Positions 53,090 through 62,089 of a stretch of DNA of 64,000 nucleotides are shown one piece after another (position 1 is the first letter of the stretch; every line of letters starts with the position of its first letter). The position numbers and the translations under genes are program-made. The notes under the pieces are model-generated. The model saw nothing but the letters and a program-made list of their open reading frames with translations, made no database searches and had not been told where the DNA came from. The stretch comes from Nostoc sp. HK-01 (lineage in GTDB: Bacteria > Cyanobacteriota > Cyanobacteriia > Cyanobacteriales > Nostocaceae), in the NCBI GenBank assembly GCA_003990705.1, contig AP018318.1, forward strand, positions 3,289,501 to 3,353,500, in the 5' to 3' direction.

Positions 53090-54529
53090 CTACTGCTTGA
53101 TCGTCTCTAAAATCGCTTTTGCCGCCTGTCTTCCCGAAATTGTCGCTCCTTCCATACTATCGATATAATCTTGCTGGGTGTAGCTACCTGCTAGGAAGAA
53201 GTTTGGTATGGGAGTTTTTTGGTTAGGGCGATATGCGTCCATCCCTGGCGCTTCTCGATAGAGAGATTGGGCAAGTTTGACGACACCATACCAAGTCATA
53301 TTGAGTTCCCGCGATGAGGGGAAAAGTTCATGGACTTGCTTGAGGACATGCTGGGTGATCGCTTCGTTACTTTCTTTAATAAACGGATCTCCTGGTGTTA
53401 ATACCAGTTGCAGCAACGAACCTTCTCCTGGGCGATAGTAATCGCTGGGACTAGTTAATGCCAAGTCGGCAAAACAAGAAAAGTCTGCGTCAGCAGTGTA
53501 GAGTAAGTTATCTATGCCTGCTGCATAGTTAAGTTGTTTACGTTTCTCTGCATCTTGCAGTTCTGTCACCCAACCATCAAACCGCAATTGGACTGTGGCA
53601 ACGGGGACTGCATCTAATTTATAAATATTGTCAAATTCTGACCATTTCCGCCAATCTGATGGCAAAATACGCTGAATTCCGGGAATATCACAAGCACAGA
53701 CATAGGCATCAGCAGTAATGGTTTCTGTAGTATCGCCCTGAGCTACTACAATGCCAGTAACGTGGGTTTGTCCATCATTCTCAGCGAATTGAATTTCTCG
53801 CACTTGGCGGCGAGTATAAATTTTAGTGCCTCTTGCGGCTAAATAATCCACAATAGGTTTATGTAAGAACCCATCAGGGGAACCTTCCAGCATCCGCAAT
53901 ACAGAAGCTTCACTTCTCACAGCGAAAAACTGGAAGATAGTCAACATACAACGGGCAGAAATATTTTCGCAGTCAATGAATCCCAAAGCATAAGCAATGG
54001 GATTCCACATCCGTTTGATGCTACCTTCACTACCACCATGACGACGAAACCAATCGGCAAAGCTAATTTTATCTAGGTTGCGGATGGTTTTCATCGCTCC
54101 GTCGAAGTCTACCAGTCCTCGAACTATGGGACTAGTTCCAAGGGCGATCGCATTTTGCAATTTATCTTGTAATGATAGTTGGGAAGTAGTAAAAAATGCT
54201 TTTAACCCATTGAAAGGCGCACCTGTGAAAAAGCGAAAATCTAAAGCACCTGTGCGTCCACCTTTATTAATAAAGGTATGGGAGTGTTCTTTCAGGCGTA
54301 AATGTGACAACGCCCCGACTTTTTCCATTAACTCAAACAGTTGGTAGTAGCAGCCGAAAAAGACGTGCAACCCCATTTCTACATGGTTGCCATCATTATC
54401 CACCCAACTGCCGACTTTACCACCAACAAACGGACGGGACTCAAAAATCTGGACTTCACAGCCAGCATCAGCTAAATCTACAGCGGTTGCTAGCCCAGCC
54501 AATCCCGCACCTACGATTGCAACGCGCAT
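53090..54529 (-). CDS. zds: 9,9'-di-cis-zeta-carotene desaturase
   Basis: A 479-residue plant-type zeta-carotene desaturase (CrtQ-type in cyanobacteria), which takes zeta-carotene to lycopene-level poly-cis intermediates in the carotenoid pathway. The FAD-binding fold is at the start ([20 protein letters not shown]), followed by the amine oxidase-like landmarks [20 protein letters not shown] and the FAD-binding C-terminus [20 protein letters not shown]. Product goes to the carotenoids that protect photosystems. It is upstream of the SRPBCC gene in an apparent two-gene operon. Confidence 0.95.
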   Translation of the reverse strand: MRVAIVGAGLAGLATAVDLADAGCEVQIFESRPFVGGKVGSWVDNDGNHVEMGLHVFFGCYYQLFELMEKVGALSHLRLKEHSHTFINKGGRTGALDFRFFTGAPFNGLKAFFTTSQLSLQDKLQNAIALGTSPIVRGLVDFDGAMKTIRNLDKISFADWFRRHGGSEGSIKRMWNPIAYALGFIDCENISARCMLTIFQFFAVRSEASVLRMLEGSPDGFLHKPIVDYLAARGTKIYTRRQVREIQFAENDGQTHVTGIVVAQGDTTETITADAYVCACDIPGIQRILPSDWRKWSEFDNIYKLDAVPVATVQLRFDGWVTELQDAEKRKQLNYAAGIDNLLYTADADFSCFADLALTSPSDYYRPGEGSLLQLVLTPGDPFIKESNEAITQHVLKQVHELFPSSRELNMTWYGVVKLAQSLYREAPGMDAYRPNQKTPIPNFFLAGSYTQQDYIDSMEGATISGRQAAKAILETIKQ

Positions 54530-54883
54530 TCCGTCCTACCTCTTCAGTTTCTTTACAAATTGTAACTGGGTTGGTGTCGGAATTTGCTATTAATATCAAG
54601 CCTATTTGCGAGGTTTTACACTCGCTGAGTTAGAAGTTAATTGTCAGAGATTTATCAGGAGTCCACCAGTATGTAGATGCACGATGGGTTTTAACCCACT
54701 AGTAATAAAATTGCATTTATTACTTTATTTGATTCCTGATCACTAAATTTACTGCCTTCAAAATGCTTGTGTTGAGCTACACAAACTTTAGTAAAGGTGG
54801 ACTGAAAAAAGTATGATAGAGATTTTTTAGGTATCCCAGCGACAATCTACGACGCTGTGGAAAAAATTCCTGATTTTCCCTAT
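54530..54883. other. Spacer between zds and the small RHH gene
   Basis: 354 bases holding the zds promoter. A hairpin GGGTTTTAACCC lies near 54689-54700. No gene is seen. Confidence 0.4.
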
Positions 54884-55051
54884 CTATTTTGCTTCTTTGT
54901 TGTCATCAGATGTTGGTAATCCGCGAATAAGTTCTCGAATTACATCTGTCGCAGGTCTACCTGTTTGCTGACAATATTTTTCTAGTTTCTCTGCTTCCTG
55001 TGTTGCTAAATTCACAGTGATACGTTTAACGGCCCATTTTTTATTAGTCAT
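54884..55051 (-). CDS. Ribbon-helix-helix (CopG-like) DNA-binding protein
   Basis: A 55-residue protein, MTNKKWAVKRITVNLATQEA at its start, with the ribbon strand VKRITVNL followed by two helices (ATQEAEKLEKYCQQTG and PATDVIRELIRGL). This is the ribbon-helix-helix layout of CopG-type regulators and antitoxins. An ATG at 55057 would add two residues (MI). It stands alone in a long region with no gene, with no toxin visible beside it, so it may be a stand-alone regulator or the survivor of a lost toxin-antitoxin or plasmid-like unit. Confidence 0.75.
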   Translation of the reverse strand: MTNKKWAVKRITVNLATQEAEKLEKYCQQTGRPATDVIRELIRGLPTSDDNKEAK

Positions 55052-56592
55052 TATCATGCTATCTGCTGTATATTAACACCATCAAAACAACAAAAGACTC
55101 CAGACAAGGAGGAATAAGATTATCAGAGTTTGTGTCAAGAAACAAGCAATGCTATAGACACAAAAAATCGTCATTTTGTCAAATTATTCATCATTTTCCC
55201 AGAAGATAATCATAACGGGATTACTATTGTGGCAGGAAAAGTCCTTAGTGTACATTCATGTCTTGTAACAATTGCACTAGTGATGTTTTCAAGAAAACCA
55301 GACAATTGAATTCTCTAAATTAATTTGAGACACCTAAGTTTCACTCAATCGAGATTACCAAGATTTTTATTCACATAAAGTATTTCAACTTCTCTGCTTT
55401 ATTAAGATCAGCGTACACTTCTTAAGAGACAATTTTTTGAATAACTTGAGACCTTAATAGGTCTACTGATTATCAGGTGTGTATATTTGGCTGGTAATTA
55501 CCCAATAATACGCACCTATAAGCGATCGCTCTTATGTGAAAAAGTATTTACTTTGATCTAGCAACTGTTTTTTGGTACTCATTGGGTATAGATATCCACA
55601 AATTCATATTTAGTGTTTAAGTCATCATGAGTCGGCTCCTTTATATCAGTCGGTTAAATTTGAGGTTTTATTAGTAACTACTAAAAGTAGTAATACAGTG
55701 ATGTTTGGCGTGTTTACGAATCTCCGCAAAGATTTTCGTAAATGTTTAAAGATATTTGTGTTGTCTGCACACATCACCATCTTTGTTTCAGAAGTTTATC
55801 AATTAAAATAAACATCTGCTTTCTATCCTAAATATTTAGCCAGATTTCACTACAAATTTAGAGATATTCCTAAATTTGTATATCTAAAAATCAAAGCAAA
55901 TTAAAATTTGCCCTCCTGGAAATTTTCCATCATAAAATTATTTAGTAAGCACTTACCATATAAGGTAATATCTGCTTGATTTTTAGTGTTAAGGCTATTA
56001 TAACCATGATTTTTAGGCTTTAAATAATCTTCATTTAATACTTAATTGCCATCTTTTCTCAACTTTATAAAGAAAATACAAAGAAAATTAATAGCAAATA
56101 AAGATTTAAGTAATTTCCTAGAAATATGATGCTAATGATTATCAAGAAAAAGAATATTCCTAAATTTTTAGGATAAAGATCAAAGCTTATTTGATTTCAT
56201 AATTACTTTGAAAGAAAAATATCTCTGCGGCGAATAGCATAATGTAGTAAAAACATTACTAAAAAGCCAAATAATATCTATGCTTCATGAACTTTGTATA
56301 AAGTAATTAACTGCACAAAGTGATCGCATCGGAAATATGGGAACATCACCACGAATCTTGGTTAAAAGAATCGCACATACTCCTATTTCACTTGTCAGAT
56401 AACTAAATCCTGATTTTTTTATATGTCCTAGACAAAAAAGCTGAAAAAGCTGGTTTGATGAGGTTTTTCTCCAGAGTAGACCAAGAAGAGCAGTGTTGAA
56501 CTCAGGTGAATTAAGCACAGCGAAATATCCAACAACTCTGGTTTGGGGAGATTCTCAATTTAGTTATGGTGATTGCCGAGTATTTGTGGGAA
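55052..56592. other. 1.5-kb A+T-rich gene desert
   Basis: No convincing reading frame on either strand. Hairpins include GAGACC/GGTCT at 55448-55462 and a CCTAAATTTTTAGG at 56158-56171. One HIP1 site lies at 55522-55529. A 77-codon minus-strand frame at 56285-56518 has no family-like features. Unannotated small RNAs or a long promoter region are possible. Confidence 0.5.
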
Positions 56593-58224
56593 TTACAACT
56601 GCGGCATAAGTTGCAGCATTCCCAGACCTAAATCTTTTGGTGAAAGCGATCGCGCCTCAAACAAAGCCACCATATCACGCAGTTGAGGATTACCACGAGC
56701 CGACCCTGTTAGCCCTTTGGCTATGATTAAACCGCAATAACCTTTGGTATTTTTACACCGCTGATTCCATTTTTTACGAGCTTCGACATGGATGGGATCA
56801 TCATCTAAAAATTCACCGAAGAGAAACAATTCACCATTTTGAGTTTGTAACAAACCCAAATCGTAGCGATCGCCATCAAAAGGATCTGCTCCAGGATTAA
56901 AGCAAATGGCTTGTAGTCCACCTGCCGCCTCTATATTTTCAATTACAGTTTTAGCTTTGGGGCGAGAAGTTTGAATCAAAATTACAGGTAATCCATCACC
57001 CACCTGCTTAATTTCGCCAGCGGGATGATAAGTCACCCCTTTACGCAGATACTCCAGCATCTCCCACGAAACCACACCCAAACTCAGAAAAGAATCTTCG
57101 GGAATTAAGTCATCGCGTAAAGACCGGAATATTGGTAAATCTGGTGTTTCCATTTCCGACTCCGACACACCAAACCCTGCCATTTCCTCTAACTCAGATG
57201 CCAACTGTGGCATTGAAGCAACCGTCACAGATACTGATTTCGTGCCAGTATCTGATTCTGGTAGAGAAATCCGATAGCGATGGCTGAGTTCAGGGAAAGT
57301 TTCATCACGTAACTGCCGACGGTGATCACGAATGAAGCGACACAGGCTTTCTAAGGCAACGTAAACGACTAGTGCCTCTTCATCATATAAAACAGACCGC
57401 AGCCCTTCTAAGGGGTGAATATTGCCGAATGTTGGGGCAATTTCAGCTAAAGGCATCTCTGCTAAATTGTCAATTTCATCCTCATCTTCGTCATCAGCAT
57501 CTAAACTTTCAAAAGTGAGAAACAGACAATCTTGCTTGAGAAAAGCTTCTTCTAAACGTCCTTGCGACTCCTCACTTTGTAAAACGGCGGCACGAAATCG
57601 TTGGAGTGATTCTTCCGAACGATAAAACAAAATGCCATACTCCATCCCCAACATACCCATAACTGAGGCGTAAAGCGTCCCGACATCCCATTTATTAATT
57701 TCTATAGATAAGATTTGTTGCTCTTCCAAAAATTCCCAAGGAGCTGCTTGCCAAAGGGCAAATGCTTTTTCTTGCAAAGCTTCGGCATACTGTGGTGGTA
57801 AATCTGGGATTTGGCTATCAACAACTTCCGCAAAACCACGAAATAATTCATCAATTAACGGTAATTCTGGGGCGTAGTCAATGGCAATATCCAAATCTTG
57901 TAACACGCCGCGCAGGTAAAATTGAATTTCTCGGTCTCTGACCACAATTTTGTGAGGTCTAGCAGGTTTAGCAGGGCTGTGGGGATGTTCCATTGCCCGC
58001 ATAAGGGTGCGAACAATTGCTTCCGGGCCTGTTTCAGGAGGTACTACGTCCATACCACGGACAAAACCTTGTGAGCCATCAACCCAAAGAATGCAATCAC
58101 CATTGGCGGATGAATCAGGATGTGGGATGGGTGATGATAATGGACGGCGATCGCCCTCCCATACAGAAGGAATTTGAGGTAATTTATTCAACCGACGACT
58201 GGTAGAGCGATTAAAACTTGTCAT
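56593..58224 (-). CDS. DUF6930-like conserved protein
   Basis: A 543-residue soluble protein without membrane segments. It has an N-terminal domain with DCILWVDGSQGFVRGMDVVP near residue 43 and DREIQFYLRGVLQDLDIAID near 95, an acidic linker near 240-260 (DADDEDEDEID), and a C-terminal block with PVILIQTSRPKAKTVIENIE and GNPQLRDMVALFEARSLS. It resembles the DUF6930 proteins of cyanobacteria, whose function is not known, and I name the family with moderate confidence. It stands alone. Confidence 0.65.
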   Translation of the reverse strand: MTSFNRSTSRRLNKLPQIPSVWEGDRRPLSSPIPHPDSSANGDCILWVDGSQGFVRGMDVVPPETGPEAIVRTLMRAMEHPHSPAKPARPHKIVVRDREIQFYLRGVLQDLDIAIDYAPELPLIDELFRGFAEVVDSQIPDLPPQYAEALQEKAFALWQAAPWEFLEEQQILSIEINKWDVGTLYASVMGMLGMEYGILFYRSEESLQRFRAAVLQSEESQGRLEEAFLKQDCLFLTFESLDADDEDEDEIDNLAEMPLAEIAPTFGNIHPLEGLRSVLYDEEALVVYVALESLCRFIRDHRRQLRDETFPELSHRYRISLPESDTGTKSVSVTVASMPQLASELEEMAGFGVSESEMETPDLPIFRSLRDDLIPEDSFLSLGVVSWEMLEYLRKGVTYHPAGEIKQVGDGLPVILIQTSRPKAKTVIENIEAAGGLQAICFNPGADPFDGDRYDLGLLQTQNGELFLFGEFLDDDPIHVEARKKWNQRCKNTKGYCGLIIAKGLTGSARGNPQLRDMVALFEARSLSPKDLGLGMLQLMPQL

Positions 58225-58541
58225 AGAGTCAGTTAATCAAAGGAAGCAATTTGCATATCAATGGTTGGGGATGGCTGGCCTGGGAGGAGACTTTCCGGGT
58301 TGCACCTGAAGAGGGACTGCGACTCAGGCTGCCACAAGGCTGAAATTCTGAAAATACCGAATCTATAAATATACCGAGTCTCTCAATTCTAGAATAAAAA
58401 GCTTTGGCTGCTTTTGACGGAGTGTTTACAATTGGCAATTTCTGGCCTCAATGTCGCTAGAATATATACAAAAATTACCCATTAACCCAGCAGCAATCAT
58501 CAGCTTCTATCAGGTTACTAGTTATAAGGAGTTAACAAAAG
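58225..58541. other. Spacer between DUF6930-like gene and iscA
   Basis: 317 bases holding divergent promoters. A strong AAGGAG ribosome binding site at 58527-58532 serves iscA. An upstream frame overlapping iscA in another frame is not supported. Confidence 0.45.
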
Positions 58542-58898
58542 ATGACACAAGCAACGCAGCCTCAACAACGCGGCATTTTGTTAAGCGAAACAGCCTTGCG
58601 CCAAGTCAAACTCCTGCAAGAAAAGCAAGGTCAAGATTTGTGCCTGCGGGTAGGCGTGAGACAAGGTGGATGCTCCGGGATGTCTTATATGATGGACTTT
58701 GAGGATACAAGCAAGATCACCCCGCAGGATGAAGTTTTTGACTATGACGGCTTCCAAATTGTTTGCGATCGCAAAAGCTTGCTTTACCTCTATGGCTTAA
58801 TGCTTGATTATAGTGATGCGATGATTGGCGGTGGTTTTCAGTTCACCAATCCCAACGCTAACCAAACCTGTGGTTGTGGTAAGTCATTTGGTGTGTAG
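58542..58898 (+). CDS. A-type iron-sulfur carrier (IscA/SufA)
   Basis: A 118-residue A-type carrier that accepts and delivers Fe-S clusters. The three conserved cysteines are present: Cys44 in [10 protein letters not shown] and Cys110 and Cys112 in the C-terminal [10 protein letters not shown]. The [20 protein letters not shown] block is family-typical. It can feed clusters to photosystem I, ferredoxins and FTR. The TPR gene follows after an 80-base heptamer-repeat spacer. I do not choose between IscA and SufA naming. Confidence 0.92.
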   Translation: MTQATQPQQRGILLSETALRQVKLLQEKQGQDLCLRVGVRQGGCSGMSYMMDFEDTSKITPQDEVFDYDGFQIVCDRKSLLYLYGLMLDYSDAMIGGGFQFTNPNANQTCGCGKSFGV

Positions 58899-58937
58899 TA
58901 AGATTGTCAATTGTCAATTGTCCTTTGTATTTACTCA

Positions 58938-58981
58938 TGACCATTGACCATTGACCATTGACTAATGACTAATGACTAATG
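58938..58981. repeat. Heptamer repeats leading into the TPR gene
   Basis: Tandem TGACCAT units are followed by three ACTAATG units; the ATG of the last is the start codon of the TPR gene. TTGTCAA units precede at 58903-58921. Confidence 0.85.
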
Positions 58982-59401
58982 ACTAACACTGTTGAATCCC
59001 TGTTTGATACGGGTTTGGAACGCTATAAAGCTGGCGAAGCAGTGGATTCTTTGATCCCTGTGTTTAAGGAGGTATGCGATCGCGCTCCTAAAACTAGTGC
59101 AGCTTGGATTTGTTTAGCATGGTTGTATCTGTTAGATAACAAAGGCAACTCAGCTTATAAAGCCGCACAAAAAGCAGTCAAGTTAAGCCCACAAGACCCT
59201 CAAGCCAGAGTTAATCTAGCTTTAGCAATGCTAGAAACTGGTCAAAAAGGCTTGCGTCAACATATTGATGCTGTACAACAGTTATTCTTGGTGAACCCAG
59301 AATGGCGCGATGAAATCAAAAATAGTATTGAAGACGGTCTGAATAGAAAACCAGACTGGGATAGTTTACTAAAAGTCAAGAAGTGGTTATTTGAAGAATA
59401 G
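58979..59401 (+). CDS. Tetratricopeptide repeat protein
   Basis: A 140-residue protein with about two TPR units: ERYKAGEAVDSLIPVFKEVC, then TSAAWICLAWLYLLDNKGNS and the next AYKAAQKAVKLSPQDPQARV, followed by a third helical part (LRQHIDAVQQLFLVNPEW). It is a small soluble adaptor; the partner is unknown. The start codon ATG 58979 is inside a heptamer repeat, and no separate Shine-Dalgarno is visible; the repeat may have replaced the normal leader. It lies after iscA on the same strand. Confidence 0.82.
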   Translation: MTNTVESLFDTGLERYKAGEAVDSLIPVFKEVCDRAPKTSAAWICLAWLYLLDNKGNSAYKAAQKAVKLSPQDPQARVNLALAMLETGQKGLRQHIDAVQQLFLVNPEWRDEIKNSIEDGLNRKPDWDSLLKVKKWLFEE

Positions 59402-59434
59402 CGGTGAGGGGCTAGAGGTTAGAGTAAGATTCCT

Positions 59435-59535
59435 ATGATCGTCAATATCTAATAGCTAATTTCTAGTTCTTGATTCTTATGTTCCTAGTCTCTAGTCTCT
59501 AATTCCTAGTCCTAGTCTCTATTCTCTAATTCTGA
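59435..59535. repeat. Degenerate CTAGTCTCTAATTC-type repeat
   Basis: Repeated pieces of CTAGTCT, CTCTAAT and CTATTCT fill the gap between the TPR gene and the small membrane gene. Confidence 0.7.
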
Positions 59536-59536
59536 T

Positions 59537-59779
59537 ATGAAAGATAAATTGTTAAATTGGCTGAACTTGATTTTGGTAGCCGATGTATTCTTGGTTTTAT
59601 TTGGCTTTGGTTGGTTTGCGATCGCGGTTTTTGGTGATGCTGCGGGGATAAATTTGGGTCTTGATTTATGGCATCAGCTTTGGCAGCCAGTATTTAACCC
59701 AGCAATTGGCATTTTGATGGGAGGCGCAATTCTCAGCGGAATTATCAGTTGGATATCTCGCAAATTTCAGGCTGATTAA
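59537..59779 (+). CDS. Small unknown two-helix membrane protein
   Basis: An 80-residue protein with two hydrophobic segments (about 8-33 and 53-72) and a short soluble link containing GINLGLDLWHQLWQPVFNPA. I do not recognise a family, but the codon use and good hydrophobic pattern support a real gene. The start ATG at 59537 follows the repeat block directly. It may be co-transcribed with the TPR gene 135 bases upstream. Confidence 0.6.
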   Translation: MKDKLLNWLNLILVADVFLVLFGFGWFAIAVFGDAAGINLGLDLWHQLWQPVFNPAIGILMGGAILSGIISWISRKFQAD

Positions 59780-59830
59780 TTATTCGTCAATGGTCAATAG
59801 TTCAATTTTGCTACTATTAACCATTGACTT

Positions 59831-60751
59831 TTATCTTAAAATCTGATTCAAAGCTGGTTGTAAATTCGGATATTGATAAGCAAAACCGGATTCTAAAGTA
59901 CGTTTCGGCAAAACTTGTTGACCTTCTAACACCACAATTGCGCCATCTCCCAACAGGGCTTCAATAGCAAAAGCTGGAACAGGTAGCCAAGAAGGACGAT
60001 GCAATACTTGGCCTAGAGTTTGGCTAAGATCATTCATTCTGACTGGATTTGGAGCAGTGGCGTTATACACCCCTTGCATATTTGACTGATTTAAAGCTTG
60101 CAAAATTAAATTAACTAAATCGTCAAGATGAATCCAAGAAAACCATTGGCGACCACTGCCAATGGGGCCCCCAGCAAAGAGTTGAAAAGGTGGAATCATT
60201 TTGGCTAAGGCACCACCATTGCCGAGAACAATGCCAAACCGCAAAATTACGAGTCGCACCCCAGCTTCTTTCACTTTTGAGGCTTCTGCTTCCCAAGCTT
60301 GACAGACTTGAGCCAGAAAATCATTGCCAGAGACACTGGTTTCATCAAAGGTTGCGGTTTCACTTGTACCGTAGTAACCAATAGCTGAAGTATTAACTAA
60401 TACTTTAGGTTTAGGGTTAGCTTTAGTTATGGCTTCAACTATTTTCTGAGTACCTAGCTGACGACTGTTGAGGATTTCTTGCTTGCGTTCTGTTGTCCAG
60501 CGTCCCTCACCAATAGGTTCACCAGCGAGATTAACTATAGCTTCGCAACCGGCAATTGCATCTTGCCAAGCACCCGATGTAGTTGGAGTATAAGTAACAA
60601 TCTCAACACTTGGGAAATTTGTGGGGGGAAAAACCTTTTGAGCAAAGCCAGAGTTACGCGTTAACACCAATACTTGATGACCTTCTTTGTGGAGTCGTTC
60701 TACCAAACGACTACCGACTAATCCTGTTGCGCCAGTAATTGCTACCTTCAT
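59831..60751 (-). CDS. TIGR01777-type NAD(P)-binding epimerase-like protein
   Basis: A 306-residue extended-SDR protein of the TIGR01777 family (SulA/YfcH-like). It begins MKVAITGATGLVGSRLVERL with the GxxGxxG nucleotide site, then LAGEPIGEGRWTTERKQEIL, TSAIGYYGTSETATFDETSV and the later GRQWFSWIHLDDLVNLI with the IH(L/V)DD motif. The natural substrate is not known; the family is widely conserved in bacteria and plastids. It converges with the small membrane gene upstream, and a short GTCAATGG repeat lies between. Confidence 0.88.
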   Translation of the reverse strand: MKVAITGATGLVGSRLVERLHKEGHQVLVLTRNSGFAQKVFPPTNFPSVEIVTYTPTTSGAWQDAIAGCEAIVNLAGEPIGEGRWTTERKQEILNSRQLGTQKIVEAITKANPKPKVLVNTSAIGYYGTSETATFDETSVSGNDFLAQVCQAWEAEASKVKEAGVRLVILRFGIVLGNGGALAKMIPPFQLFAGGPIGSGRQWFSWIHLDDLVNLILQALNQSNMQGVYNATAPNPVRMNDLSQTLGQVLHRPSWLPVPAFAIEALLGDGAIVVLEGQQVLPKRTLESGFAYQYPNLQPALNQILR

Positions 60752-60945
60752 AATCTACTTCCACCAAAGCCTTATTTTAAAGTTTTTTATCAATTTTTCA
60801 ACTTGTGTTTCTCTGGGATATTGATGAAAAGCACTTAGTTTTAGCTTATTTCCCAGTACCTTTATGTAATCAATCTGTAACGAATTACCGTTTGATGGCT
60901 TCGGTATTATACGATGGACGGAGTGTTGCAATACTTGGGGCTATT

Positions 60946-61293
60946 ATGGCTCGCTATACCTGTTCATTTACGATTTCTCTTTCTATTGACCATCTTCAGC
61001 CGTTACTTTTAGATCTTCTCCAAGGCTGTGATTTGGAAATTCAGTATTACAACGCTGATTACATTCTGGCTCGTGAGATTCCGGGTAATGTTTCGTTCTC
61101 CAAATTGGTCAAGGTTGAAGTATTCATTGACAGATCAAGCGCTACGGAAACAGAATCCCGGATGAATATCGTTATTAAAAATGAGGAATTGCCACTCCAA
61201 CTGGATAATCACTGCCGACAAATGTTTGAATTTGTCAAGCAAGAGATTGAACACAGTCGCCATTGGCATTTAATTGAAAGTCTTGCCGGTTGA
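60946..61293 (+). CDS. Unknown conserved-looking protein
   Basis: A 115-residue protein starting MARYTCSFTISLSIDHLQPL, with the TCSF and EIQYYNADYILAREIPGNVS blocks and a C-terminal helix (HCRQMFEFVKQEIEHSR). It is probably an alpha+beta protein without membrane segments. No family is recognised. The open frame extends upstream to 60805, but that part reads like a non-conserved leader; the next ATG at 60895 is a second possibility. It is divergent from the TIGR01777 gene. Confidence 0.6.
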   Translation: MARYTCSFTISLSIDHLQPLLLDLLQGCDLEIQYYNADYILAREIPGNVSFSKLVKVEVFIDRSSATETESRMNIVIKNEELPLQLDNHCRQMFEFVKQEIEHSRHWHLIESLAG

Positions 61294-61397
61294 CATCGCT
61301 GACTAGGCTGGCTTTGGGTAAAGCTATCTCTGACAAATTTGGGTATTGGAAAACGAGTCAGCTAATAGTCAACATCTATCTGAAAATTAGCTAGTTT

Positions 61398-61907
61398 TTA
61401 ATCTTCCATGTCTTCTGGGTCGTCGGTCATACCGGGGTTGATGAGGGTAATATCATATTCGCTGGAATCTGTTTGTCCTGAGCGCTGAGTATTTCTCAAG
61501 AGATAATAGATGGCACGTACCTGGGGGCCAAAAACGATTTCGTCTTCATTTTTTAAATCGTGAGCCGGGATTTTGCGGCCGTTAATCATCAATCCATTGG
61601 CACTAGGTTTACCTTTAGCATCACCATCGACAATCCGATAGTAATAGCTATGAGTGTTTTGCCCTCTTGGCAATCGTACTAAGGTAGCATGACGGCGAGA
61701 GACAAACTGAGAGACTAAACGGATGTTGCAATCTCGGTCTCTACCAATAGAGTAAACGGAATTTTCTAGAGAAAATTCTTTGCGACCCTGATCATCTTCA
61801 AGAATCAGTAGATGGCTTTCATTAGTTTCTGGTGCCATTGATATATCGTTATGACTATCAGCGAAATTTTGATTGATTAGTGTTGGTCTATTATTGTTTC
61901 CTACCAT
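61398..61907 (-). CDS. FHA domain protein
   Basis: A 169-residue protein with one forkhead-associated domain (about 40-135): YSIGRDRDCNIRLVSQFVSR, the RRHATL strand with the phosphothreonine-binding Arg and Ser, and SANGLMINGRKIPAHDLKNE with the conserved Asn-Gly pair. It binds phosphothreonine peptides and thus probably works with a Ser/Thr kinase. The ends are unstructured and acidic (DDPEDMED). The start ATG 61907 gives a disordered head; MAPETNESH at 61838 is an alternative. It is convergent with the 115-residue gene. Confidence 0.88.
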   Translation of the reverse strand: MVGNNNRPTLINQNFADSHNDISMAPETNESHLLILEDDQGRKEFSLENSVYSIGRDRDCNIRLVSQFVSRRHATLVRLPRGQNTHSYYYRIVDGDAKGKPSANGLMINGRKIPAHDLKNEDEIVFGPQVRAIYYLLRNTQRSGQTDSSEYDITLINPGMTDDPEDMED

Positions 61908-62089
61908 TCTTACGTACTACAGTCTGTGGTAATAACTCTGACAAACTTGAAAGCTATTCTGACTGAGAAGAGTAGAACATTCCTGTTCTACTCTTAGAGA
62001 TGTATAACATCTAACTATCGATTTAGTTTAACCTGAGTTGGTAAAAACCGACATTTAGTTTGCAGTTTTACATTCAACAGCAGTCTTGA

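Noticed and set aside
56285-56518. A 77-codon minus-strand frame in the gene desert
   Set aside because: Composition looks random, no ribosome binding site and no recognised motif.
58900-59000. Possible CRISPR-like array
   Set aside because: Units are seven bases without spacers; these are heptamer tandem repeats, not CRISPR. The same holds for the repeats at 9013, 30713, 47588 and 63227.
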